Shown: positions 15,032-24,900 of the stretch, in pieces
How positions within the stretch are numbered: the stretch's first letter is position 1
Layout: every line of letters begins with the position of its first letter
Origin: Aphrophora alni
Taxonomy: Eukaryota > Arthropoda > Insecta > Hemiptera > Aphrophoridae
Assembly: GCA_963513935.1 (NCBI GenBank)
Contig: OY740769.1
Coordinates: 73,797,712 to 73,861,711, forward strand
Length of the DNA: 64,000 nucleotides
Direction of reading: 5' to 3'
Notes under the pieces: model-generated
What the model was told of the DNA's origin: nothing
What the model saw: only the letters and a program-made list of their open reading frames with translations
Database searches by the model: none
Made by a program: the position numbers and the translations under genes

Positions 15032-15457
15032 AGATGACCGCTTACGCTGAAAGGAAGCTTGCCTGCCGAATTGGAGAAGTTTTTTGTAGGAAGTTGCAAC
15101 GATTTACGAAGGGATCTGGAGGCAATGACAGCTGGACTGTCCCACAACTTCATGTCTTTCCAGGCCGCATTTACTGACGTTCTCGATAGATGGATGGTAG
15201 AAAGGAATGTTGTACCGGTTGACGTCACACAAATGACATAACAGTGGGTATACTCCTCGAATACATTGCAACAGACCACTCCAGCACATACGTTACAACA
15301 GACCTGTTCATCAGAACATCACAATCCTGCCAGTCATAAGACTCTTTTTCTAGCGCTGCGGCCTCATAGTCGTTTGAGTTCTGGTATCATGTTCTGTGGA
15401 CGACAATTACTCTCTAAGTTTAGGGGAGAGAGAGAGAATATACCAGCTGTTCAGTGA
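15032..15457 (+). pseudogene. Central unique exon-like region of the fold-back element
   Basis: After an acceptor-like TTTTATAG, the plus strand codes LEKFFVGSCNDLRRDLEAMT, then GLSHNFMSFQAAFTDVLDRW, up to a stop at 15239-15241. The frame then continues with QQTTPAHTLQQTCSSEHHNP to 15457. The composition is helical and possibly coiled-coil. A following intron-like piece ends TTTTTTCAG near 15495, and exon C runs to the GTAAGT donor at 15653. The protein is not recognised. It may be the N-terminal part of a spliced RING protein, but one in-frame stop argues against an intact gene. Confidence 0.4.
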
Positions 15458-15812
15458 TTGATTACATTGTAAATAATCTTTTTCTCTTTTTTCAGCCATC
15501 CATCACCTGTTGCCAGAATGCAAGCTGCTATTGAGATACTTTCGGAAACATTCGTACAGAGTGTATGGTGATCATGATGAGGGTTTTACGAATATTAATA
15601 GACAGAGGAATAGATACTATGCAGCATGCTGAATACCATGCACGATACCCTGTAAGTATTAATAGTTTTACAAAACCTTTGTAAGAATAACCTTTTCAAC
15701 CACACACACACACACACCAGAGAGATCAAGCTAATAATGATTTATGTGACTTACCTTTTTCTTCTGCTTACATGAAGATCCGCAATTCTCGGGTGTATTA
15801 GTTCATAGTCGG

Positions 15813-16052
15813 ATGCTCTTACCGTGTCCTGTTTGTCTCGTCAAACTTCCTTCTGTAGCAGTGATACCCTGCGGTCACGTCTTTTGTACGGAATGCATCG
15901 TACAATGTAGAAGGTGTCATCTATGTAAGGGGTATGTATCCAACCTCGTCCTTCAACGAAATGTACAAGCATATCCCACAGGGTCAAAACTATGGTGGTG
16001 CGCTCTGGTCGACAGCTACTACTCGACGAGTACACGATTGCTCAGTTGGTAG
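15813..16052 (+). CDS. RING-finger exon, right arm of fold-back element
   Basis: A mirror copy of the left-arm exon, with one visible substitution in the core (CGHVF instead of CGHIF) and the same ligands (CPVC, CGH, CTEC, CHLC). Upstream, the frame is open back to the AG of ACATGAAG near 15777, with PQFSGVLVHSRML before the RING. Past CHLCKG the frame enters DNA next to the 250-bp deletion, so the tail differs from the left copy. The paired exon C (about 15489-15652) with donor CCT|GTAAGT lies just inside. It is either a short RING protein of the element or captured sequence. Confidence 0.55.
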   Translation: MLLPCPVCLVKLPSVAVIPCGHVFCTECIVQCRRCHLCKGYVSNLVLQRNVQAYPTGSKLWWCALVDSYYSTSTRLLSW

Positions 16053-16092
16053 TGTGTCCGCCTTCGGGTAGCACAATGACGGGTCTGACATC
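16038..16092 (+). other. tRNA-like A and B box pair in right arm
   Basis: TTGCTCAGTTGG at 16038-16049 and GGTCTGACATC at 16082-16092, the mirror of the left-arm block. The A box is good; the B box matches only about half of the consensus. Confidence 0.35.
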
Positions 16093-16154
16093 ACTGACGT
16101 CAAGGTATAAATGTGACGTCAAGATGACAAATATGGCGGCGGGGAGAGGTCTAA

Positions 16155-16395
16155 CTACACCCAACCACTCCCACTACACCTTCCACCATCCCCCACCTCA
16201 CCTCCCACCATCACCCACCACACCTCCAACCACACCTCCCACCACCCACCACCACACCTCTCACTTTTCCCCTTCCACACCACTCACTATCCCCACTACA
16301 AATCCCACCACCTCCCACCAGACCTACCACCACCCCCACCATTCCCCACCACCCACAACCACACCTCCCACCACCCCCACCACACCCCAATCCAA
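16155..16395 (+). repeat. C-rich minisatellite in right arm
   Basis: The mirror counterpart of the left-arm repeat, with CCACCTCCCACCACCC-like units on the plus strand. Both strands have long open frames of Pro/Thr/His or Gly/Trp here; these are artefacts of the repeat. Confidence 0.9.
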
Positions 16396-17331
16396 TCTTG
16401 TCCTAAAGTGGCGGGTACTCTACTCCTGTATTTTTTTGCTTGCTTATGGTGGTTTCCCACCCTGATTAGTCTTAGGGTCATAAAGATAGACTTTGAGCAC
16501 CAAATTAAAACTTATGATAGTAATTAGCCAGAGTGATCTACATTCACAAACCCTGGACAAAATTTTTTGCTTGGTTGTGTTTTAATTGTTGATTTGTGAC
16601 TTTAAAATAATGATACAGTAATTGATTTTTAGTGTTCTGAATTTCCTAAAAACCTATTAAACAATATCTATTTAGTTACTGGTTTTTTTAGTCTTCATCT
16701 CCCCCACCCACACAAAAAGGAATGCTAAAAATATGTTGAAAGAATAATTGTTTCTTACAAATTCAGAGCTCTGCTGCAAGTGACAGCTCATTAACATTCA
16801 ATAACGTCTTATGTTAGGATGACATCAAATTAAAAAAGATATTAGTAAACTTCCTTGCCTGTAATAAAAACGGTTAAATCTGGTTTCATATACACAGTCA
16901 TTAGATAACTTTAATTAACAACATTTTCTAACTTTAAGACAAGCTACCAGTCACTAAGAGAATTTGAAGGAATAAACATTATACTAATACTGGTTCCATG
17001 ATCTGTGTGGTATGGCAATAGTTTCTTGGTGTAATTTTTATCTTAAATATAAAGACTCATGTAATTCTCCTGGATATTAAATGTAATAACATAAATGTTT
17101 GTGCACATTTCATGGTACTGGTGATTACGTCTTTGTTATAAGGGGCCTAAGTACATTTTGAACTTTTATATACTTTATGCAAAAACATTGACTATTGTAA
17201 AGTAAAAATACAATAATATAAAGCAAGAGACATTATGACTTCAATGAATCTAATTTTCTTCTGTAATTTGTTTAATTACAACCTTTTGTGGTTTTTGTAA
17301 AGAAATTAATAAAATTGAGGCTTTCTAATGT

Positions 17332-17545
17332 TTCAAAGAAAAACTATGACTGTTGAAGATTATGTATGTTCCCTAATTTTTAAAAATAGACAGTCATATA
17401 CTGTGAACCCCATTACTTGTTTGATTAGCATTGTATTTTGTATGTTATAAAGAAAAACTATAACCATTGAATATTATACTTGTTCCCTAGTGTTTTAAAA
17501 TAGACAGTCATATACTGTAAACTCCACTATTTGTTTGATTATTAT
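17332..17545 (+). repeat. Tandem duplication, about 115 bp unit
   Basis: AAGAAAAACTATxAC and TAGACAGTCATATACTGT both occur twice, at about 17336 and 17451, and 17389 and 17502, with clear divergence between copies. Confidence 0.75.
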
Positions 17546-17640
17546 GTATCAAATTTACTGAAAATTGTGTAGTTATATTTATGTTAGCTGTAAGCATTAT
17601 TTTTTTAGGAAGTACTTCAGTAAGGATAAATCATTGATTT

Positions 17641-17676
17641 TATATATATATATATATATATTTATATGTGTGTGTG

Positions 17677-17704
<28 letters not shown>
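17641..17704. repeat. TA/GT microsatellite
   Basis: A short (TA)n tract followed by interrupted (GT)n. Confidence 0.95.
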
Positions 17705-17707
<3 letters not shown>

Positions 17708-18633
17708 TTTTCAGGTATACATATTCCAATAAAGATTAAATGTTGATATTTAATCAAATCTGTACTTTGTTTGTGATTATAAAATACGTTTTCCTAGAAT
17801 CCACGATCCCGAAAATTAGTTTAGGTATCTGTGTTTTTTCAAAGAATGGCGCCCAACAAATCATTAAATTCAGTAAATAATTCAATTAAGTAAAATTAAA
17901 CTTGTTTAAGAAAAAAAATTGTTAAAATGGTAATATACAAGTACTTTGCTTATAACTACTCTTCTATACTTAATTTTGAGCTTAAAAGTCTCCACATTTA
18001 AGACAGAAAGGTGCCACAATTAAAGGGTTTAAAATTGGTAAACCAACAGGGATACCTAAAAAGGTAATTAAAAAGAATGTACAAAATATAACCAAAAGCA
18101 ATTTCGTATTACATTGTCTACTTTATAAAACATTTTACTCAATAATATCTCCTTAATCTTATCTACATGTTTCAGAAACTATTATCCAATTATTTATAAT
18201 AATCATAATTTTTGTCATTTCTTGATGAAATTTTGTATTATCATATTTTATTCTTTGTAGTGTTTTGCTAAAAAAAAAATCATAATTTACAGAAAGTTTG
18301 CATAAAACAATTCAGTGATGATTGAGTGATTCAGCACTATTTAAAAGCTCGGAACATGAAATATTTTTGGTATTTTAATATATATATATTTAATAAATAG
18401 ATCTAAATCTCAATTCCAAAAATTAAAATTTTTAAATATAAATATTATTAATTAATGTTGCTAAATATATTTATCACAAATACAGTCATAGACATAAAAT
18501 TAATAGCCTGTATCCATTCCATTTAAACTATATTATGTGGTTTAATTTCTGCATTATATAGGAAACACATTTTAAATGGTTTTGGTTTTTACTTCCCATA
18601 ATACACTAGGCTCTCATTGACAATTGTTAATTA

Positions 18634-18639
18634 TTTATT
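18634..18639 (-). terminator. Candidate poly(A) signal of the ankyrin gene
   Basis: AATAAA on the minus strand about 200 nt past the stop codon. Such hexamers are frequent in this AT-rich DNA, so this is only a candidate. Another AATAAA overlaps the stop codon region itself. Confidence 0.25.
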
Positions 18640-18836
18640 TTTACATCACTAAGTCAGCACATTCCTCAATCTCAATATTTTTTATATCTCTGGATGACAA
18701 TAGAATCAATAAAATCTCTTCAACATGATTATGAAGAATTGAAGAATACAAATGATACATTCTCAAAAATTTGATAATCAACATAATTCAGTCTATTTTT
18801 ACAACCGGAATTATACTTTCGAAATCAGTTATACAT

Positions 18837-18992
18837 TTATTTATTAGCTTCTCTTTGCTCCAGCTCACGAGTTAGTACAAGTAACATTTCTGGTTGAGAT
18901 CTACGCCGGTATTCCTGTTGTGCTAAATCGAGTGCTGATTGGTTGAATTTAGTTTTAGCCATCAAATCACATGTTTTAGCTTGGAGAAGCAT
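18837..18992 (-). CDS. Ankyrin gene, terminal coding exon
   Basis: The exon is 156 nt, 51 codons plus TAA. The acceptor is a pyrimidine-rich TTCTTACAG ending at 18993. The peptide starts MLLQAKTCDL, which finishes the helix of the last repeat in the middle exon, followed by NQSALDLAQQEYRRRSQPEM as a degenerate final repeat and the charged tail TRELEQREANK. The ATG at the exon start is internal, not a start codon. The exon is too short to appear in a 60-residue ORF filter and was found by looking for the missing second half of the repeat. Confidence 0.88.
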   Translation of the reverse strand: MLLQAKTCDLMAKTKFNQSALDLAQQEYRRRSQPEMLLVLTRELEQREANK

Positions 18993-21900
18993 CTGTAAGA
19001 ATGATAAAATCTATTGAACAAATGAAAGAATTTTTACACATTTTAAATACAAGCAACCAAACTAAGAAACACTTAATTCATAAAATAACAAAATAATTTA
19101 TAATCTGTAACATAAATCATATCTAAATGATTCGAAAACTCTCATCCAATAATTTATAATAGAAAAAGTCATTTTTCTTGAAGAAATTTGTAAATTTTTA
19201 TAATCATAATTCTTTCTTTGTATGGTTGTGCAAAAATCATTGTTATTGCTCGTAAGATTGTTTAGTTGCTGCTGAACTCATTAAGCTTGACAAGGGTCAG
19301 TTTATAGGAAAAAGAAGCTTAATCTATTGAACAAATAAAAGTGTTCTTAACAAACAAACAGCAAAATTAAGAAACATGCATTAATAAAATGGCATAATAG
19401 TTTATAATTTGTATCATAAAATTGTCTACTGTACTTTGTGTAACAGAATAAAAAATGGCTATTAATGTAACTAAAGATGATTATTAGTCCAAACATTGTT
19501 TTTGTAATAATTACCTGTTATAAAAAATTAGCAGGACTTGTGTATATCCTAAGAATAATAAATAGAACACAAATAGGGTAATAATGATAAGTTATAACTC
19601 TATTTCAACAAGATTATAATCATCTTCAGTGATATATTAGCTATCAGCTGTTTATATTTCACACATTCTACATGTGTTCCGTATACCCTATAATAATCCG
19701 TATGTTTGTTATTTTTATAAGACATGTTAACATTTTATTTATTGTTTAGACGATGAACATTATTGTACAATTTGTTGGTTAATTATTACAAAATCAGGAA
19801 ACAATCAATACGTCCATGTGTCTGTTATGAGGTGTGAAGTCTAATAGTTTATAGTCTAGGATGTGCTATGAAGACAATGGTACAAGCTTCCAACACTATT
19901 GCTATGATGAGACTGGCAAGGGGGCGAGGGATGCTGTGTAATGGGGATGCAGTAGCCTACCACTGGACTGTCTGTGGTTTCAGTCCCACATATACATTGC
20001 TTGTTTTTGTAGTGACTGTGACTACATCATAGCAGTTTTTTTTCAATATGACCGTCGCCTTCTTTTACATTCTGAACAAGGCACATGTTTATTTGTCTCT
20101 TAGAAACAATTTCTGTCATGCATGCTATTGTGAAAGCAAGAGTGTTTTGATCATTTATGGCCAATTTTTCTGATAAAATCTTTTCAAAATGGTTTTCCTA
20201 TACAGATGTATTGTACCTACCATAATCTGGAGACAACAACAGTAGATAATGTTTACTCTAGTCAGAAAGTGAATAACATTATTTGATAACTATAAAATGA
20301 CAGACAGGAAGACATATTCTAAATACTTTGGAGCTCAGCAATAGTTCACTGTGAACGAGGTAGATTGATGTAGATTATACAGAACCGAGGACTAAAAGAA
20401 GTCGACATGACTAAGAAAATAAACAGCATTTGTATGTTTATAACTGTTACATCCACAAAAGTAAGTTATAAACATTTATAGCATATTATAATAATATGAT
20501 TGAATTACCCATGACATAAAATAGTTGTATGGGTGTTGCGTCCCTGGGGCATTAAGAGACTGCGGTATACAGCGATATTGTTTCACATGCTCGCTCTCAA
20601 TATTGTCAACAATGACTCATGACTCGACGTGAGGATCCGGTGTCCAGTCACTTTCACCTCCAAACACAATGTCACAGTGCAAATATATGATATGATTAAT
20701 TTATTGTTTCAGTTCGAAGATGAAAGGATCCTGAGTTTAGTGTTTAGAGTTATAGTGTCACACAATTTATAGTGTTATTATTGTGATATCCAGTAGCGGC
20801 CGATGGTTAAGGGCAATGGGAGGGCTCTGTTTTATTTTATACACGTAAGGGAAGGCATGTTATCATTCACTTAACATTCACAATCACAAAGGGTTAAACT
20901 TAAAAACATAAACAAACAACTCGTGTGAGTGGCGGGACACTATTTAGAACAGTTGCGCCAACTTATTTTGCCCATCGAAAACAAGGTTTTTGGTAATGCG
21001 GAACATCTCATTTATGGTGGCTTCACTGACTGATGTCTGCGCGCGCAGCTTCGGACTCTGCCCTAGAAGCCCATTACACGCTGTGTAAATGACGTCACGG
21101 CACCCTCAGCTCTGTCTGCTGCTTGCCCCATATGACTAAATGCAATGAAACTGGGACGCTCTGGCCACCGTCCGAACTCCAGAATACATTCGTCAAATAT
21201 TTTATATGGTAAAACTTCCGCTACAAATGATGGTGAAATCCATAGCGGCAATTCATAATTCATTTATCTCCACAGAATTAAATACATATAGGTATTTACA
21301 TTATTAAAATAATATTATCATTGGGGGGGCGGCGTCCGAGAGTCCTTATGAGTAAGCCGCCACTGGTGATATCTTGCAATTATAGCAAAAATCATGCTTT
21401 AAAAACTAATTGGTGCTGAAAATCGTATATGACGGAAATGGAAGAAAGATGATGAAATGAAAGCATTAAAACATGTGAAAAGAGTGTCGACATATATTTC
21501 TAAAGTTAGTTCAACAAATGTGAAAAATGTGCAAACTGATAATGATCAATTTGAGACAGAACAACCACCTGTCATTCAACTGACAGTAAACCAAGTTGCA
21601 GCAGCTTATACCACTATAACGTCCATTTTCAGGCGAGATATCAACTACTGCTTCTATAGCTGCCAACCAATCAGTTATTAGATCAAATAAAACTTGAACA
21701 CAAGATCTCAAACGCATTTCAACAACAAAGTCGTCATCCTCAGTGATACATGAGCCACAATAACTTAACTGTAACTAACCTAGCACTGCGCCAACCCCCG
21801 TATTTATACAAAATTAAAGGGACATAGCCTGCTTTCTAAAGAGGCATTAAAAAGTGCAGTCTAAATAACTAAATAACTAAATAATAAGTGCATTCTAAAT

Positions 21901-24900
21901 AACTTAAAAGTTAACACCTAACTAACACAATATTCTTAACTAATCTTATATCTAACAATACATTTTATATTTTACTTTAATATAAAATTTTGCATCAGCC
22001 TTAATTTATTATAGCCTATACAGTTATATTATCGTACTTGTTAATATAAAAAGTTTGCCATTCATCTATTATGTTTAATTTAGTAAAAATTTTAACAACA
22101 CATAGATTTCTATTTTGAAATAATGTTTTTCCTCTAGACAATGTTTAGGCATAGCTGATTTATGAGACATATTATACTTGAAGTGGACAAAGTGTTCTTT
22201 TCTCTTATCCTGAAATTTCATTTTGTTTGGCCTATATATTTTTCGGACATACTTCACAATTTATACAATAAATTTATGATTTACCTTGTGCTTGAATTTT
22301 ATCTTTTGGAAATATATATACCTCCAATATATACACTGGAATTTTTCTAGAATTTTTTAAAGACTAAATTTTTCTACACAATCCTACCACTCCCTCAGTT
22401 GCACCCTCTAATATTTGGATTTTTTGACCTCGGAATTGAAATCAGAGACCTCAAAAACTTACAGAATATCATTTTCATAATTTATTGCTATTTTGATCTG
22501 ATATTGGCTCTTTCTTTGGCGCTCTCTAGGATTTGCATCTTTTTGACATCAGAATCGGAATCGGAGACCCAAAAAACTTAAAATATGACATATTACTCTA
22601 GAAATGACATCAATTTATAAATATATTCCCTCATTTTCAATCATCCAGATTCCTAATTGTTTATAAGTAATTAATAAACAAATTATTGTGTTGCCCCTCA
22701 ATAAACTGTTTTCAACTTTGATCTAAACATTCTAACGAACAAAATGGGCTATCATATAAGTAAATCCATGTAAAGTCATTCTAGATCTGAGTATTCACTT
22801 TTTACCGCCTATCTTACCCTGACTAAGAAAAGACAATTGAAAGAATATTTTCATGCTACCAATGAAATGTGCAATTTTCAAATGCTTGAAGCCTTTGTTT
22901 TTATTGTCATTCCAATGACAGCGAAATCTTATAAGCATGTAGGTTGATAACTACTCCTCTTTTATTTCTCCTGGCTTAAGTTCATAACTATTGATACTAA
23001 AATTATGCTTCTCATCATACATTAAACAACTGAAAAATATCAGAGAACTAACAGAAGCATTGATAGTTGAAACTCAAATGGTGACAAGTATTCCTTATAT
23101 CAAACTGCCTGGTTAATATTTTTTACTTTGCCTATTTCCACTGCTTTGTCAGAATGGTCAATTTTAAAGTTGAAAATAATTAAGAACTACCTATCTAAGA
23201 AGCTCAGTGTCACAACTCCACTTGAGCTCATTAGCTACTATATCAGTAGAAAGGGTCAGATCAGTGAAACTAGACTTTGAGAAAATCATCTTCATATTCA
23301 CCAGTGAAAAGACGGAAATTATGAAGCCAACAAGTGGACACATGCAACAAAGAAGTAGTATATTTTCTGTAAAATTTGTTTAAAGTTTGATTTATGATTT
23401 ACTTGTTTAGACATATTGAATACCTACTTCTTAGTTAATTAATTTCTGACTCACTTTTACATTTTAATTCTCCTTTTATAGTTTCTAAACAAATTCAGTA
23501 GAAAGTATCAGATTTATCGCTATTAAAGTAAATACTTAGAGAAGCCTGCAAAATTTGTTTAAAAGTTTCAATAACATTTCGATCCCTACATACATGACTA
23601 GTTTGTAAAACATGTAGATACTTCCTGACTTGGCCGTTCCAAACTGGGCCCAGGTATTACCATTTAAACAAATAAGCTTTATGGTTACTATATCACAAGG
23701 ATTTATGACTTTCATGTTCTTTACAATGTTTAAACCAATGGTCATTAGAACAAAAAGATCTAAAACACTTTTACCCAATGATGATAAAAACATATAAACA
23801 CCAGATAATGTTCTGCTATTGTATATTTTGAAATTTAAGGATTTCAATATTTCTATCAATAACTTTCCTCTATTATTCAACACCTCATCATAATATGATA
23901 ATCTAGGATACATCAAAATAGTGTCACAAAAGAAAAATTCATTGAAAAACTCAATGTTACCGACACAGCAATTAAAGTAACCCAAAACTAGAAAAGTGGT
24001 ATTATCAGGTAAACTTTCCTTTAAGCCTTCAGTTTTTTCTTGAAAATATTGAGTATAAAGATCAATATTGGATGATAGACTTCAATATACGATAAATACA
24101 ATAATTATGATATTATTTAACATAACTTTTACAGCGATAAATGAATTAGTTTTTTACAATAAGATGTAACTGTAGTAAAAAAGTTTACTCCATGGACAGG
24201 TATTGAACTCTATTGTAAGATTTATAGTTGGAATAATTTATTTGTGGAGGCAATGTGATTCTATGTTCATGACTTGTAGTAAATGTTTCATATGACTGAT
24301 CCTCTATTTACCCATCTAATTTAATTATTAATTCTTCTTTTTCAAACACTTTTAAAGCAAGATGATTGTTTGCCTTTGCAGTTTACACAAAGATATATAT
24401 TGCAACTATTAACATAATCACAAATCTTTAGTTTTTGACACTTAGCATGGTACCGTACCAGTTTAGACATTTACAGCAGTTTTTACAATCTGGACACCTT
24501 TCACTATTATAAACCATTTTGAGATTTTGAGAGGTCCAGGCAACAATCAACAGTTTGAATAATTTACATAAAGGATGGTAGTCCCTGCAGAAATTGTCAG
24601 TCCTGACAGTATCAACAACCACATACATTTATAAGGCACCAGACCTTATCAACTAGGAATAAAACAAAATATAAAGTTAATAACTATAAGACAAAGTCCA
24701 CTATGGACAATAGGCCTAGTGGGCAATGTCAAATAATCTTATCAGCAACTAGGTACTTAAACTGCCCTATCAATAGTCTTAAATAAACATGCTCAAAGTT
24801 AGTAAAACATAATAGATATATGATGAATATCGGTCAATATTAAATGTGTCTTATTGAATCAACAAATTAAAGCCATACATATTACTTGAGCAAAGTCCTT

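Larger units (their letters stand above)
13631..16424. mobile_element. Fold-back element with Polinton-like ends and RING exons
   Basis: A 2,794-bp element flanked by the 6-bp direct repeat CCTGTA (13625-13630 and 16425-16430). Both ends begin AGTAGAGTACCCGCCACTTT when read inward, and the first 34 bp match exactly. The inverted arms are 13631-14754 and 15602-16424. The right arm lacks about 250 bp present on the left (around 14191-14436). From outside to inside, each arm has a G-rich or C-rich minisatellite, a tRNA-like block, a RING-finger exon, an intron-like piece with CA/GT repeats, and an exon end with a GTAAGT donor. The 0.85-kb centre is unique. Polintons/Mavericks are known for 5'-AG ends, 6-bp target duplications and long inverted repeats. 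None of their polymerase, integrase or capsid genes is present, so this would be a non-autonomous derivative. Confidence 0.75.
16431..18833. other. Intergenic AT-rich region downstream of the ankyrin gene
   Basis: It contains a diverged tandem duplication and a TA/GT microsatellite, listed separately. I see no other coding or structural feature. Confidence 0.4.

Noticed and set aside
19930..19990. Possible tRNA gene or tRNA-derived SINE (GGTTTCAGTCCC B-box-like)
   Set aside because: The B box has an extra base and no matching A box or acceptor stem could be drawn.
24428..24628. Cysteine-containing minus-strand frame as a zinc-finger protein
   Set aside because: Only one short cluster of cysteines (CPDCKNCCKC), no partner ligands at proper spacing, frame too short.
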